Below are positions 44,647 to 53,897 of a stretch of 64,000 nt of DNA, in pieces. Numbering within the stretch: the first letter of the stretch is position 1; every line of letters begins with the position of its first letter. Both the position numbers and the translations under genes were made by a program. Location: contig NZ_CP083986.1 of assembly GCF_020172685.1 (NCBI RefSeq), forward strand, positions 4,110,158 to 4,174,157, in the 5' to 3' direction. The notes under the pieces were generated by a model, which saw only the letters and a list, made by a program, of their open reading frames with translations, was not told the origin of the DNA and did no database searches. The DNA comes from [Mycobacterium] nativiensis (GTDB taxonomy: Bacteria > Actinomycetota > Actinomycetes > Mycobacteriales > Mycobacteriaceae).

Positions 44647-45462
44647 GTGACCGTCTCCGCGCGATCGGCCATAGAGTTTGCAGAACCGGCCAACATCGAT
44701 CTGCGTCGAGGCGGCCGCGCGCGGGCCGGCAGCTACCTCTACGAGGGCCAGCATCTGATCACCGGCTGGCACTCCCACGACATGCACCAGATCGAGTACG
44801 CGGTCGGCGGCGTGGTCGAAGTCGAGACCGCCGCGGCGCACTATCTGTTGCCGCCGCAGCAGGCGGCCTGGATTCCGGCCGGCTTGGAGCATCAGGCCAC
44901 CATGCGCCCGGAAGTGCGCACCGTGGCGGTGATGTTCGACCCGGAACTGGTTCCGCTCGCCGGCGACCGGGCGCGCATCCTGACCGTCTCACCGCTGATC
45001 CGGGAGATGATGCTGCACTCGCTGCGCTGGCCGATCGAGCGGGCCGACGGCGACACCGTCTCCGACGACTTCTTCCGCACCCTGGGCCATCTGGTCTCCG
45101 AAGCGCTGGATCACGAGGCGCCGCTGAGCCTGCCGATCTCCGATCACCCGATCGTGGGCGCCGCGATGGTCTACACCAAGGAGCACCTGGCATCGGTGAC
45201 CGCGGCCGACGTGTGCCGCGCGGTCGCGGTCTCCGAGCGCACACTGCGCCGCCAGTTCGAAGCGGTGATCGGCATGTCGTGGCGGACCTATCTGCTGAAC
45301 GCCCGGATGCTGCAGGCGATGGCGCTGCTGGCCGCTCCGGATCAGGGAGTTCAGCAGACCGCTTCGGCCGTCGGGTTCGACAGCCTGTCCGCCTTCACCC
45401 GGGCTTTCACCCGATTCGCCGGTGAGGCGCCGTCGAGCTACCACCGCAGAATCACGTCTTGA
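44647..45462 (+). CDS. AraC-family regulator
   Basis: 271 residues from GTG 44647. An N-terminal cupin sensor (ITGWHSHDMHQIEYAVGG, LLPPQQAAWIPAGLEHQ) is followed by a double HTH (ASVTAADVCRAVAVSERTL, VQQTASAVGFDSLSAFTRAF). It probably senses a small ligand and regulates the divergent amidohydrolase-SDR-SnoaL operon. It converges on the acyl-CoA dehydrogenase, 7 bases away. Confidence 0.9.
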   Translation: MTVSARSAIEFAEPANIDLRRGGRARAGSYLYEGQHLITGWHSHDMHQIEYAVGGVVEVETAAAHYLLPPQQAAWIPAGLEHQATMRPEVRTVAVMFDPELVPLAGDRARILTVSPLIREMMLHSLRWPIERADGDTVSDDFFRTLGHLVSEALDHEAPLSLPISDHPIVGAAMVYTKEHLASVTAADVCRAVAVSERTLRRQFEAVIGMSWRTYLLNARMLQAMALLAAPDQGVQQTASAVGFDSLSAFTRAFTRFAGEAPSSYHRRITS

Positions 45463-45469
45463 CCACGGG

Positions 45470-46642
45470 CTACTTCACGACCGGCGCAGAGTAATTCGGC
45501 TTGCCCAGACCCAGTACGTACTGGGCGATCATGTTGCGGAACACCTCCAGGGTGCCGCCGTAGATGCCGACCAGCGGCGCGAACCGGAAGACATAGTCGG
45601 CGGCCCCGTCGTCGACGGCGCCCCCGGTGCCGATCGGCAGCGCCGACGCACTGCCCAGCAGGTCCATCAGATCCGGCGAGACGTCGCGCATCGCCTGCGC
45701 CAGCGCGACCCGCCCGAAGATGGAGGGGGCCGACAGGGAGGCCTCCACCCGGGCCGCGGCCCGGCCGAGCCGGTAGGCCACCGAACGATCCGCGACGCTG
45801 CCCGAGCGCCCGACTATCCCGGCGGCCTTGTCGACGGCCACGGCCATGAAGTTCGCCTGGTGCATCATGATCGAGACGTCGGCCAGCCCATCGGGATCGG
45901 CGTCCACCGCACCGTGTTCGACGTTGAGCGGCTCACGCAGCACCGTCCAGCCGCCGTTGACCTCGCCGAGCCGGTAGCGGTCGTCGACCCGGACGTCGCT
46001 GTAGTACACGATGTTGGTGCGGTCGCCGTCGACGGTGCGCAATCCCTGGATCTCGATCCCCGGCGAGTTCAGGGGTACCAGGAACATGGTGAGGCTCTTG
46101 TGTTTGCGCGCATCGGGATCGGTGTTGGTGATCAGGAAGACGTACTGGCAGTTGTGCGCGCCGGTGGTGAACATCTTGGAGCCATTAATGACCCAGCTGT
46201 CCCCGTCGCGGACGGCGCGGGTCTTACAGGTCGCGACGTCGGAGCCGCCTTCGGGTTCGGTGTAGCCCAGGCAGAGCCGGACGTGCCCGCTGAAGACGCC
46301 GGGCAGCACCTCGTCGCGCAACTCCGGTGAACCGAACGATGCCACCGAGCGGGCCACCATCGCGGTGGTCCCCCAGGTCACCCAGGGCACATGGGCCCGG
46401 CGCTTCTCCAGTTCCCAGATGCGCCGGCGCACCCGGGAAAAGCCGCCGTCGGCCTCGGTTTTCCACTCCGCCTCCAGGTAGCCCGCGGCGCCCAGCGCCA
46501 GGTGCACGCCTTCGTCGAAGTTGTCGCCGGTCTCGCGGTCGCGGCGTTTGACGTCCTCGGTCACGTGGGTGGCCAGGAAGGTGCGTGCCTCGTCGAGGAA
46601 GGCCCGGTCGTCGTCGGTGAGTTGCGGTCGGGAGAAGTCCAT
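45470..46642 (-). CDS. Acyl-CoA dehydrogenase subunit
   Basis: A FAD-dependent acyl-CoA dehydrogenase-family protein of 390 residues: LCLGYTEPEGGSDVATCKT, WVINGSKMFTTGA and the C-terminal YGGTLEVFRNMIAQYVLGL. It lies 9 bases after another such gene, the arrangement of mycobacterial alpha2beta2 FadE pairs used on sterol-derived acyl-CoAs. Last gene of a leftward nine-gene run. Confidence 0.92.
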   Translation of the reverse strand: MDFSRPQLTDDDRAFLDEARTFLATHVTEDVKRRDRETGDNFDEGVHLALGAAGYLEAEWKTEADGGFSRVRRRIWELEKRRAHVPWVTWGTTAMVARSVASFGSPELRDEVLPGVFSGHVRLCLGYTEPEGGSDVATCKTRAVRDGDSWVINGSKMFTTGAHNCQYVFLITNTDPDARKHKSLTMFLVPLNSPGIEIQGLRTVDGDRTNIVYYSDVRVDDRYRLGEVNGGWTVLREPLNVEHGAVDADPDGLADVSIMMHQANFMAVAVDKAAGIVGRSGSVADRSVAYRLGRAAARVEASLSAPSIFGRVALAQAMRDVSPDLMDLLGSASALPIGTGGAVDDGAADYVFRFAPLVGIYGGTLEVFRNMIAQYVLGLGKPNYSAPVVK

Positions 46643-46651
46643 GGTCGTGTC

Positions 46652-47704
46652 CTATTCGGCTGCAAGGGAGGCGGATTCCCGGGCGGCGATGATCTCGCCG
46701 ATCCGGCAGGCACTGGACCCCGGATCGCCGCCGGCCAGCGGCCAACCACGCGCCCGAACCAGGTACGCCGTCGCGGCGGCTTCGGCCGACACCCCCAGGC
46801 CGCCTTGAATGTGGACGGCCATGGTGGCGGCCTTGGCGGCCTCCTCGGCCATGAACACGAAGGCGCAGTCGGCCAGCTCCGGGCGTTCGTCGGGTTCGTT
46901 GTCGGTGAACCATGCCGCGCGGTAGGCCAGGTTGCGCCCGCTCGCGACGGTGATGGCCATGTTGGCCAGCGGGTGCGAGATGGCCTGCAGGGTTCCGATC
47001 GGCACCCCCAGGGTGTAGCGGGTCTTGGCGAACTCGGCGGCGATGGTCATGGTCTGTTCCACCATGCCCACCAGCGCGGCCGCGGTCAGCAGTCGCCATT
47101 CATCCAGTGCCCGCTGGTATTCCGCGAGCGCCGCGCCGCCGCCGGCGACGACGGTGCGGGTGTCGGCGGCCGCCGGGTCGATCCAGGCCATCGGCAGCTT
47201 GCCGATGTTGTCGACCTTGGGTGGCCGGGTGCCGAAGGTCAGGCTCACGATGTCGTCCCCGTCGCGGACCAGGATCGTGTCGGCGATCGAGCCGGTGGGC
47301 ACAAGCCGGGCTCCGGAGACACTGTCGTGCCCGGGGTCCAGCGCCACCAGCTGTCTGCCGCTCAGCAACTCGGAGTCCAATCCGCCGAGCCGGCTCAACA
47401 ACCGGGCCGCACAGACATGGTCGATCCATGGCACCGGGGCCAGTGCCCGGCCGATCTCCTCGGCGACCATCACCAGGTCGACCAGGGTGGCGCCGTCGCC
47501 GCCGACCGACTCCGGCAGGGCCATGGTGGTCGCGCCCATCGCGCACAGGCGTTCCCACAGATTCTTGTCGAAGCCGGATTCCTCTGCGGCGCGAACGGTT
47601 TCGATATCGCAGTGGGTACCGAAGAACTGCTGGTAGGCATCCCGCAACGCGATGTGGTCCTCGCTCAGGCTGTAGTCCAGCCTGCGCAGCTCGAAACGAT
47701 CCAT
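46652..47704 (-). CDS. Acyl-CoA dehydrogenase subunit, partner
   Basis: 350 residues, shorter than usual (about 380-400). Conserved parts are MGATTMALPESVGGDGATL, GRALAPVPW and the C-terminal QGGLGVSAEAAATAYLVRA. It is divergent in sequence from the 390-residue neighbour, so a heteromeric enzyme is likely. Confidence 0.9.
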   Translation of the reverse strand: MDRFELRRLDYSLSEDHIALRDAYQQFFGTHCDIETVRAAEESGFDKNLWERLCAMGATTMALPESVGGDGATLVDLVMVAEEIGRALAPVPWIDHVCAARLLSRLGGLDSELLSGRQLVALDPGHDSVSGARLVPTGSIADTILVRDGDDIVSLTFGTRPPKVDNIGKLPMAWIDPAAADTRTVVAGGGAALAEYQRALDEWRLLTAAALVGMVEQTMTIAAEFAKTRYTLGVPIGTLQAISHPLANMAITVASGRNLAYRAAWFTDNEPDERPELADCAFVFMAEEAAKAATMAVHIQGGLGVSAEAAATAYLVRARGWPLAGGDPGSSACRIGEIIAARESASLAAE

Positions 47705-47707
47705 GGG

Positions 47708-48535
47708 TCATTGCTCCTTGTGGTCACCGAAGAAGAACTCGTGGGCATTGCGGTAGAGGAAGTTGTCCAGCACGTCGGGCGGCAGGTCCAGTGCGAGCGC
47801 CTCGGGCACCACCCGCTCCATCCGCAGCACCGGCCAGTCGGAGGCGAAGATGATCTTGTTGGCCCCGCGGGTGCGCAGGTAGTGCAGCAGAACCTCCGGC
47901 AGCCGCTTCGGTGACCACGCCGAGGTCATCAGCCGCAGGTTGCGGTACTTGATCAGCATTCGGATCGCGACGTCCCACCAGGGGTCCGCGCCGTGGATCA
48001 TGCACAGCCGCAGTTCCGGGAAGCGCACACAGACCCGGTCCAGGTGGATCGGGTGCTGCGCCTCGCCCGGGATCGGCGGGCCGGGGATACCGGTGTTGAC
48101 GCACAGCGGCAGATCCAGCTCGGCACACTTGGCGTAGAGCGGGTAGTACACGGCGTCGCTCGGCGGGTACTGCCCGTCGCCCCAGAAGCTCGGTCCCACC
48201 ACCGCGTAGACCACCGGCAGGTCGCCGACGACGGCGCTGAGCTCGGCCAGCGCGGGCACCGGCCGCAGCAGGTTCATCCCGCCCATCGCCAGCACGAAGC
48301 GATCCGGCCTGGCCTCCACGAACTTTCGCGCGGTCACCGAGGGTTTGGTCAGGTTGTCCATCAGGACCGCCTGCCTCACCCCGTTGGCATCCATCTCGTC
48401 GAGCAGCGCCGACATGTCGGCCGGCGCGAACATCGACGCCGATCCCTTGAAGTAGTCGTCGCGGGTCGCGGTCATCCAGGACGGCTGTTCGCTCTCGCCG
48501 AAGTGCACGTTGACCAGACAGTCGATGGCTCTCAT
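47708..48535 (-). CDS. Amidohydrolase-2 family protein, short form
   Basis: 275 residues with a shorter TIM barrel than the other three. Motifs are CLVNVHFGE, LCVNTGIPG, CMIHGADPWWDV and IFASDWPVLRME. The ATG at 48535 overlaps the ligase stop as ATGA. It lies between the ligase and the two acyl-CoA dehydrogenases. Confidence 0.88.
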   Translation of the reverse strand: MRAIDCLVNVHFGESEQPSWMTATRDDYFKGSASMFAPADMSALLDEMDANGVRQAVLMDNLTKPSVTARKFVEARPDRFVLAMGGMNLLRPVPALAELSAVVGDLPVVYAVVGPSFWGDGQYPPSDAVYYPLYAKCAELDLPLCVNTGIPGPPIPGEAQHPIHLDRVCVRFPELRLCMIHGADPWWDVAIRMLIKYRNLRLMTSAWSPKRLPEVLLHYLRTRGANKIIFASDWPVLRMERVVPEALALDLPPDVLDNFLYRNAHEFFFGDHKEQ

Positions 48536-50154
48536 GATCCTGTGGACACCTCTTCGCTCACTTGATTTTTCGCCCAGCGGTAGTCGGCTTTGCCGTTGCC
48601 CAGACGACGGACCTCGGGCACAACGATGAACTCCTTGGGTACCTTGAACCCGGCCAGCGATGCCCGGCAGTGCGTATCAAGCGCCTCGTCGGTGATACCC
48701 GCTTCCGGGCGCAACACCACCAGCGCGACCAGCTCCTCGCCCCACCGGTCGCTGGGCCGGCCCACCACCAGCGCGTCCCCCACTCCACGGTGGGCCCGCA
48801 GCACTTCCTCGACCTCCTCGACGAACACCTTCTCCCCGCCGGTGTTGACCACCAGGGAGTCGCGTCCGAACAACCGCAGGGTTCCGTCGAGCTCGATCGA
48901 CGCCCGATCCCCGGAGATCACCACCCGCCGTCCGTCGACCTCGCCGAAGGTGCGCCGGGTCGCGTCTTCGTCGCCGAAGTAGCCGAGTGGAATCCGGCCG
49001 GTGCGTACCGCCCAACCGATCTCGGGCTCACCGGGTTTCAGGAATCGGGTGCGATCCCGCGAGATCACGCATCCCCCGTCCCGCAGGTCGAACGTGTCAC
49101 GGCGCACATCGCGCTGACTGCGGCCGAACCCCAGGTTCCCGGTCTCCGAGGAGCCGTAGCCATTGATCAGGGTGAGCTGCGGCAGGTACTCCAGCAGCGC
49201 CGCCTGATACTTCGGGTTCGTGGCGGCGCCGCCGGTGCCGATGGCGTTCAGCGAGGACAGGTCGTAGCCGCCGTCAGCGAGGTCGGCAACCAGCGGTGCC
49301 GCGTAGGCGTCGCCGACCATCGTCATCAACCCGACCCGTTCACGCTCGACGGTCTGCCATGCCGTGCGGGCGTCGAATCCGCTTGCGGTGTCGTAGAGGA
49401 TGACGGTCTGACCACTCAGGATCGCCGAGAACGCGGTCCACAGGCCGGCGGCATGCATCAACGGTGACAGCGCGAACCAGGGCGGGCCGGCATCGCGTAC
49501 CTTCTGATGGATCTCGGCGGCGCAGGCGTGATCGGCGCCGACCATCGACGAGACGTAGATGTCGCTTTGCCGCCACAGCACGGCTTTCGGCCGCCCGGTG
49601 GTCCCACCGGTGCAGATCATCATCAGGTCGTCCGGTGATCCGGCCGCCGCAGTGCCGGCGGGTGCGTCCGCCAGCGCGTCGTGCAGTGGCACCGCCCCGG
49701 CGATCTCGGCCGCGTCGGTGCCGTCGTCAATCGAGATCAACAGTTCGATACCGGCCGCCGCAAGGACGTCGGCGAATTTCGCCCCCAGCGACCGGTGGCA
49801 GATGACGCCGCGGGGGCGCAGGTAGTCGAGCAGTTCGGCCATCTCGGCGGGGGCGTAGTAGTGGTTGACGTTGACCGGAACCGTACGGGCCTTGAGGCAG
49901 CCGATCACCATGTCGGGGTACAGGTCGTTGTGCATGAGCAGGGCGATCCGGTCCTGGCCGCACTCCCAGTCCCGCAGGTCAGCACGCTCACGCTGTACCC
50001 CGAACCCACGTTCGGCCAGATAGTCGGCCAGCCGGCCGGTGCGGTCCGCCGACTGGGCGAAGGTGCTGCGGCGTTGTCCGCAGACCGTCATGACACGGTC
50101 GGGAACGGCCTGGGCGATTTCGTCCAGGACCGCGCCGATGGTCCACTCGACCAT
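48532..50154 (-). CDS. Acyl-CoA ligase (FadD-type)
   Basis: 540 residues from ATG 50154 (MVEWTIGAVLDEIAQ). P-loop CTGGTTGRPKAVLWRQSDI, A5 NGYGSSETG, and catalytic Lys in RLGNGKADYRWAK. Same signature wording as the ligase at 29638, so likely paralogous. It follows the amidohydrolase at 50169 by 14 bases. Confidence 0.93.
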   Translation of the reverse strand: MVEWTIGAVLDEIAQAVPDRVMTVCGQRRSTFAQSADRTGRLADYLAERGFGVQRERADLRDWECGQDRIALLMHNDLYPDMVIGCLKARTVPVNVNHYYAPAEMAELLDYLRPRGVICHRSLGAKFADVLAAAGIELLISIDDGTDAAEIAGAVPLHDALADAPAGTAAAGSPDDLMMICTGGTTGRPKAVLWRQSDIYVSSMVGADHACAAEIHQKVRDAGPPWFALSPLMHAAGLWTAFSAILSGQTVILYDTASGFDARTAWQTVERERVGLMTMVGDAYAAPLVADLADGGYDLSSLNAIGTGGAATNPKYQAALLEYLPQLTLINGYGSSETGNLGFGRSQRDVRRDTFDLRDGGCVISRDRTRFLKPGEPEIGWAVRTGRIPLGYFGDEDATRRTFGEVDGRRVVISGDRASIELDGTLRLFGRDSLVVNTGGEKVFVEEVEEVLRAHRGVGDALVVGRPSDRWGEELVALVVLRPEAGITDEALDTHCRASLAGFKVPKEFIVVPEVRRLGNGKADYRWAKNQVSEEVSTGS

Positions 50155-50168
50155 GAGGTCAGCGCCTC

Positions 50169-51368
50169 TCAGGCCGCCGAGGCCACATTCACCCCGAGCA
50201 GGTCCAAGGCATTGTCCCGCATGATCTTTCGGACATCCGCGGCGTCGAATCCGGCCAGCTCGGTGGCGAACGACAGCGGCGACTCCAGCCCCTCGCCGTG
50301 CGGCCAGTCCGAACCGAACAGAATCTTGTCCACGCCGATGGTCTCGGCCAGCAGCGGCAGATCGTCCTCGTAGTAGGGGGCGATCCAGACGTTGTTGCGC
50401 AACTGCTCGACCGGGTCTTCCGGAAAATGCCGGGGCTGGCTGTTGGCGGCCTTCTTGAGCCGTTTGATCAGCCGATGGACGAAGTACGAGCCGTTCTCGA
50501 TGCTGGCCACCCGCAGCTCGGGGTGCCGGGTGAACACCCCGTGCACGATCATCGACGCCATCGTGTCGTGGATCGCCCGGTCGTCGAGCAGGACGGTGTC
50601 CAGCGGATCCTTCGCACCGAACCCCTCGAACGTCGACTTGCCGCCCCACATCGCCGCGATGTGCAGATATCCGCTGTCGGACAGGTGGAATCCCACCGGA
50701 ACGCCGGCTTCGGCCAGCCGGGCCCACACCGGATCGTGGCTGGGGTCACCGAGTGAACGCGGCTTGACCACCCCGGGTACCGGCGCGGGTCGCACCAGCA
50801 CCATCTTGGCGCCGTGCGCCAACACGAAGTCGACTTCGTCGACCGCCGCGGCCGGGTCCGCCAGCGAGATGATGGGCGCGGCGATGATCCGGTGGTCGGG
50901 CCGGTCGAAACCCCAGTCCTCGTCGAGCCACCGGTTGAACGCATGGATCGACGCCGTCGATGCCTCGATGTCGTCCTTGAGCCCTTCTTCCACACCGCAC
51001 GCGAAAGTGGGCAGCATGAAAACCGTTTGGATGTCCTGGGTGTTCATCACCGCCACCCGGGCGTCGCGGTTCTGGTACTCCGGGTGCTCCGAGAGGCGCT
51101 CGACTTTCATCAGCGAGGCCGGATCGACGCCCTCGGGAATCTCGCCCCGGAACAGCAGGTCCAGGCAGCCGGGCACGATGATCGGGTCGAAGGTGGGGTT
51201 CGGGATGAAGTGGTTGACCCGGTCGCCGATCACCGCCTGAGTGCGCTTGCCGTCGGTGAGCATCTGCACCCCACGGGCTTTGAATTTCTTGTCCAGGTGC
51301 CGGGTGAACGCGTCCAGCGGTTCGTAGTAGTGGTTGTCCACGTCCACAGCCTGATAGCCAAGCGTCAT
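50169..51368 (-). CDS. Amidohydrolase-2 family protein
   Basis: 399 residues. Metal-site segments are AVDVDNHYYEP, VGFHLSDSGY and LFGSDWPHGEG. Similar in size and motif layout to the protein at 40703 (NPTFDPI versus NPTFERV after a shared xHFIPNPTF-like block), so they are probably paralogues on parallel branches. Confidence 0.9.
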   Translation of the reverse strand: MTLGYQAVDVDNHYYEPLDAFTRHLDKKFKARGVQMLTDGKRTQAVIGDRVNHFIPNPTFDPIIVPGCLDLLFRGEIPEGVDPASLMKVERLSEHPEYQNRDARVAVMNTQDIQTVFMLPTFACGVEEGLKDDIEASTASIHAFNRWLDEDWGFDRPDHRIIAAPIISLADPAAAVDEVDFVLAHGAKMVLVRPAPVPGVVKPRSLGDPSHDPVWARLAEAGVPVGFHLSDSGYLHIAAMWGGKSTFEGFGAKDPLDTVLLDDRAIHDTMASMIVHGVFTRHPELRVASIENGSYFVHRLIKRLKKAANSQPRHFPEDPVEQLRNNVWIAPYYEDDLPLLAETIGVDKILFGSDWPHGEGLESPLSFATELAGFDAADVRKIMRDNALDLLGVNVASAA

Positions 51369-51384
51369 CGTGCTCTTTCCTTTC

Positions 51385-52200
51385 TCACTGCAGCGGAGGG
51401 AAGTTCGGCGGCCGTTTCTCCAGGAAGCTGACGATGCCCTCGATGAGGTCGGGCCGGGTCAGGGATTCGTTCATCAGCGCCTCGGCCCGGGCGCTGACCG
51501 CGGCGACGTCGTCGAGGGCGTCGCGGTAGGCCTGCGCTTTGATCACCGCCAGGGACACCGGAGAACAGTTCGCGGCGATGTCCGCGGCGTAGGCCATGGC
51601 GCGGTCCAGCAGTTGCCCGGGTTCGACGACGTGGTTGACCAGGCCCAGTTCGCGGGCTTCCTCGGCGAGGAAGGTCCGCCCGCTCAGCAGTAGATCCATC
51701 GCCGCGCCCCAGCCGGCCAGTCGGGGCAGGATCCAGGAGATTCCGTGTTCGGCGATCAGGCCGCGGCGGGCGAACGAGGTGGCGAATTTGGCTCCGGCGG
51801 CGGCGAACCGGACGTCACACATCAGCGCGTGGGTGAGCCCGATTCCGGCACAGGCCCCGTTGATCGCCGCGATGACGGGTTTGCGTAGCTCGGTCAGGAA
51901 GTAGGGATGGCGCTCCCCGACCAGTTGCGCCACAGCGGTTTCGGAGAGTGTCTCCGAATCGCCCTGCGAGTCCTGCAGACTCTCGCCCGCACGCAGGTTC
52001 GCGCCGGCGCAGAATCCTCGGCCGCTGCCGGTCAGCACGATCACCCGCACCTCGGGATCGGCCTCGGCCCGATCGATCGCGCCGTGCAGGCCGGCCGCGA
52101 TGTCCGCACCCCAGGAGTTGAGCCGTTCCGGGCGGTTGAGGGTGATCAGCGCGACGCCGGCCGATGCGTCATACAGCACGGCATCGTTGGCATCAGTCAT
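51385..52200 (-). CDS. Enoyl-CoA hydratase/isomerase (crotonase)
   Basis: A crotonase of 271 residues: oxyanion segments GRGFCAGANL and NGACAGIGLTHAL, with an acidic residue in RRGLIAEHGISW. It would hydrate or isomerise an enoyl-CoA. Next to the amidohydrolase (16 bases). The promoter gap before it has a TATACC/GGTATA dyad. Confidence 0.9.
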   Translation of the reverse strand: MTDANDAVLYDASAGVALITLNRPERLNSWGADIAAGLHGAIDRAEADPEVRVIVLTGSGRGFCAGANLRAGESLQDSQGDSETLSETAVAQLVGERHPYFLTELRKPVIAAINGACAGIGLTHALMCDVRFAAAGAKFATSFARRGLIAEHGISWILPRLAGWGAAMDLLLSGRTFLAEEARELGLVNHVVEPGQLLDRAMAYAADIAANCSPVSLAVIKAQAYRDALDDVAAVSARAEALMNESLTRPDLIEGIVSFLEKRPPNFPPLQ

Positions 52201-52243
52201 CGAGCCTGCACCTCCTCGCCCCGGAAGCCATCTGAATTACTCA

Positions 52244-52264
52244 TACTGTATACCTTTCGGTATA
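52244..52264 (-). promoter_or_regulatory. ATACAGTA element and TATACC/GGTATA dyad
   Basis: Leftward, ATACAGTA lies at 52244-52251. A dyad, TATACC (52249-52254) and GGTATA (52259-52264), overlaps it in the 79-base gap upstream of the crotonase. It suggests an internal promoter within the nine-gene run. Confidence 0.45.
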
Positions 52265-52279
52265 ACGTTCGGGGCGAGG

Positions 52280-53077
52280 TCAGATGAAATCCGAGCCGCC
52301 GTCGACGTTGACGTTGGCCCCGGTCATGTACCCGTTGCGGCGCGAGGCCAGAAACGCCGCGACCGCCCCGACCTCGTCCGGCAGGCCCGCCCGCGGCAGC
52401 TGCGCGGGATGGCCGAAGTGCTCGGCGATGGCGTCCATCAATCGGTAGGGGTCGGAACCGTCGACCCCTACCGAGCCGGCCCAGCCCACCAGTGCCTCGG
52501 AGGCGACGCTGCCGGGTGAGACCACATTGACCAGAATCTCGTCGGGAGCCAGCAGCAGCGCCAGATTCTTCGAGACGCTGTTGACCATCGCCTTGGCGGC
52601 GGTGTAGGCGGCCAGGACGGTGCTCTGGCGCTGGGTCGAATGCGCCGAGAAGTTCACGATCCGCGCCCATGGCGCCTTGCGCAGCAACGGCAACGCGGCC
52701 CGCACGGTGTGCACCATCCCCATCGCCCCCTGATCGATAGCCCGGCGCCACTGCTCGTCGGTGAGATCGTCGAACGTGCCCTGCACATCCGGCCCGGTCG
52801 CGTTGACCAAGATGTTGAGTTGACCGCCCCAGCGCTGGCCCAGCTCGGCGAACACCTCCTGCACCCGTGGCTCGTCGCAGGCGTCGGCGACCAGTCCGAT
52901 CGCATCGGGGCTGCCGCGCCGGGTCAGATCGTCGGTCGCGCGGTCGAGATCGGCGGCCGTGCGCGCGATGACGGCAACTCGGGCGCCGTCGTCGGCCAGG
53001 CAGCGGGCGGTCGCCAACCCCATCCCGCGGCCGCCGCCGACGACGACGGCCGCCGCGTCGCGCAGACCCAGATCCAC
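52280..53077 (-). CDS. SDR oxidoreductase
   Basis: 265 residues. The N-terminal cofactor motif is VVGGGRGMGLATA, GGGRGMG instead of the usual TGxxxGxG, with active-site YTAAK and NVVSPGSV. Likely an NAD(P)-dependent hydroxyacyl-CoA or alcohol dehydrogenase. It starts four bases after the next SDR. Confidence 0.9.
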   Translation of the reverse strand: MDLGLRDAAAVVVGGGRGMGLATARCLADDGARVAVIARTAADLDRATDDLTRRGSPDAIGLVADACDEPRVQEVFAELGQRWGGQLNILVNATGPDVQGTFDDLTDEQWRRAIDQGAMGMVHTVRAALPLLRKAPWARIVNFSAHSTQRQSTVLAAYTAAKAMVNSVSKNLALLLAPDEILVNVVSPGSVASEALVGWAGSVGVDGSDPYRLMDAIAEHFGHPAQLPRAGLPDEVGAVAAFLASRRNGYMTGANVNVDGGSDFI

Positions 53078-53080
53078 GCG

Positions 53081-53851
53081 TCAGCGCGGCTGGAAGCGTT
53101 GCGCACCGTCGATGCGCACCACTTCGCCGTTGATATAGGTGTTTTCCAGCAGGTGCGCAGCCAGGTTGGCGTACTCGTCGGGGGTGCCGAGCCGCTTGGG
53201 GAACGGCACCGTCTCGGCGAACTTCGCCAGCATCGCGTCGGTGGCCCGTTCCATCGCCGGCGTGCGAATGGTGCCGGGCGCAATGCTGTTGAGCCGGATG
53301 CCCACCGAGCTGAGGTCCCGGGCACCGCACAAGGTCAATCCGATCACTCCGCCCTTGGCCGCCGCGTACGAAGACTGGCCGATCTGCCCTTCGTAACCGG
53401 CGATCGAAGCCGTCATCACGATCGACCCCCGCTCGCCGTTGGCGCCGGGCTCGTTTCGGGCGATCTTGGCCGCGGCCAACCGCAGCACGTTGTAGGTGCC
53501 GGTCAGGTAGAGCCCAATGGTTTTGGTGAAGCCTTCCATCGGCGCCGGGCTGCCGTCCCGTGCGACGATCTTGTCCACCACACCGAAACCACCGTGGGCG
53601 ATCACCGCGTAACGCAGCGTGCCGAGTTCGTCGGCCTTGGCCAGCACGGCCTGCACGTCGTCCTCGTTGAGCACATCGGTGCGTACGTAGACGGCCTTGT
53701 TGCCCAACTCATTTGCCAACTTGGTGGCCTTCTCGTCGGCGAGGTCGGCGATGACGACGGCCGCGCCGGCTTCGTGCAGCCTGCGCACCGTAGCCTCCCC
53801 CAGACCGCCGGCACCACCAGTCACCAGTACCACTTCACCTGCAAAAGACAT
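53081..53851 (-). CDS. SDR, HSD17B10-like 3-hydroxyacyl-CoA dehydrogenase
   Basis: 256 residues. VTGGAGGLGEATVRRL, the long IAHGGFGVVDKIVARDG insertion, YAAAKGGVIGLTL and the terminal VVRIDGAQRF resemble type-2 3-hydroxyacyl-CoA dehydrogenases (HSD17B10). It would oxidise a 3-hydroxyacyl-CoA or hydroxysteroid-CoA after hydratase action. Confidence 0.9.
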   Translation of the reverse strand: MSFAGEVVLVTGGAGGLGEATVRRLHEAGAAVVIADLADEKATKLANELGNKAVYVRTDVLNEDDVQAVLAKADELGTLRYAVIAHGGFGVVDKIVARDGSPAPMEGFTKTIGLYLTGTYNVLRLAAAKIARNEPGANGERGSIVMTASIAGYEGQIGQSSYAAAKGGVIGLTLCGARDLSSVGIRLNSIAPGTIRTPAMERATDAMLAKFAETVPFPKRLGTPDEYANLAAHLLENTYINGEVVRIDGAQRFQPR

Positions 53852-53897
53852 GCCTTCTCCTCACGTTGAGCGACGAATCGGGGGCTCGGGCCTGGTG

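Noticed and set aside
50155..50727. N-terminal extension of the ligase at 48532-50154
   Set aside because: The added 191 residues are an alternative frame of the amidohydrolase at 50169. Ligase homology begins at MVEWTIG.
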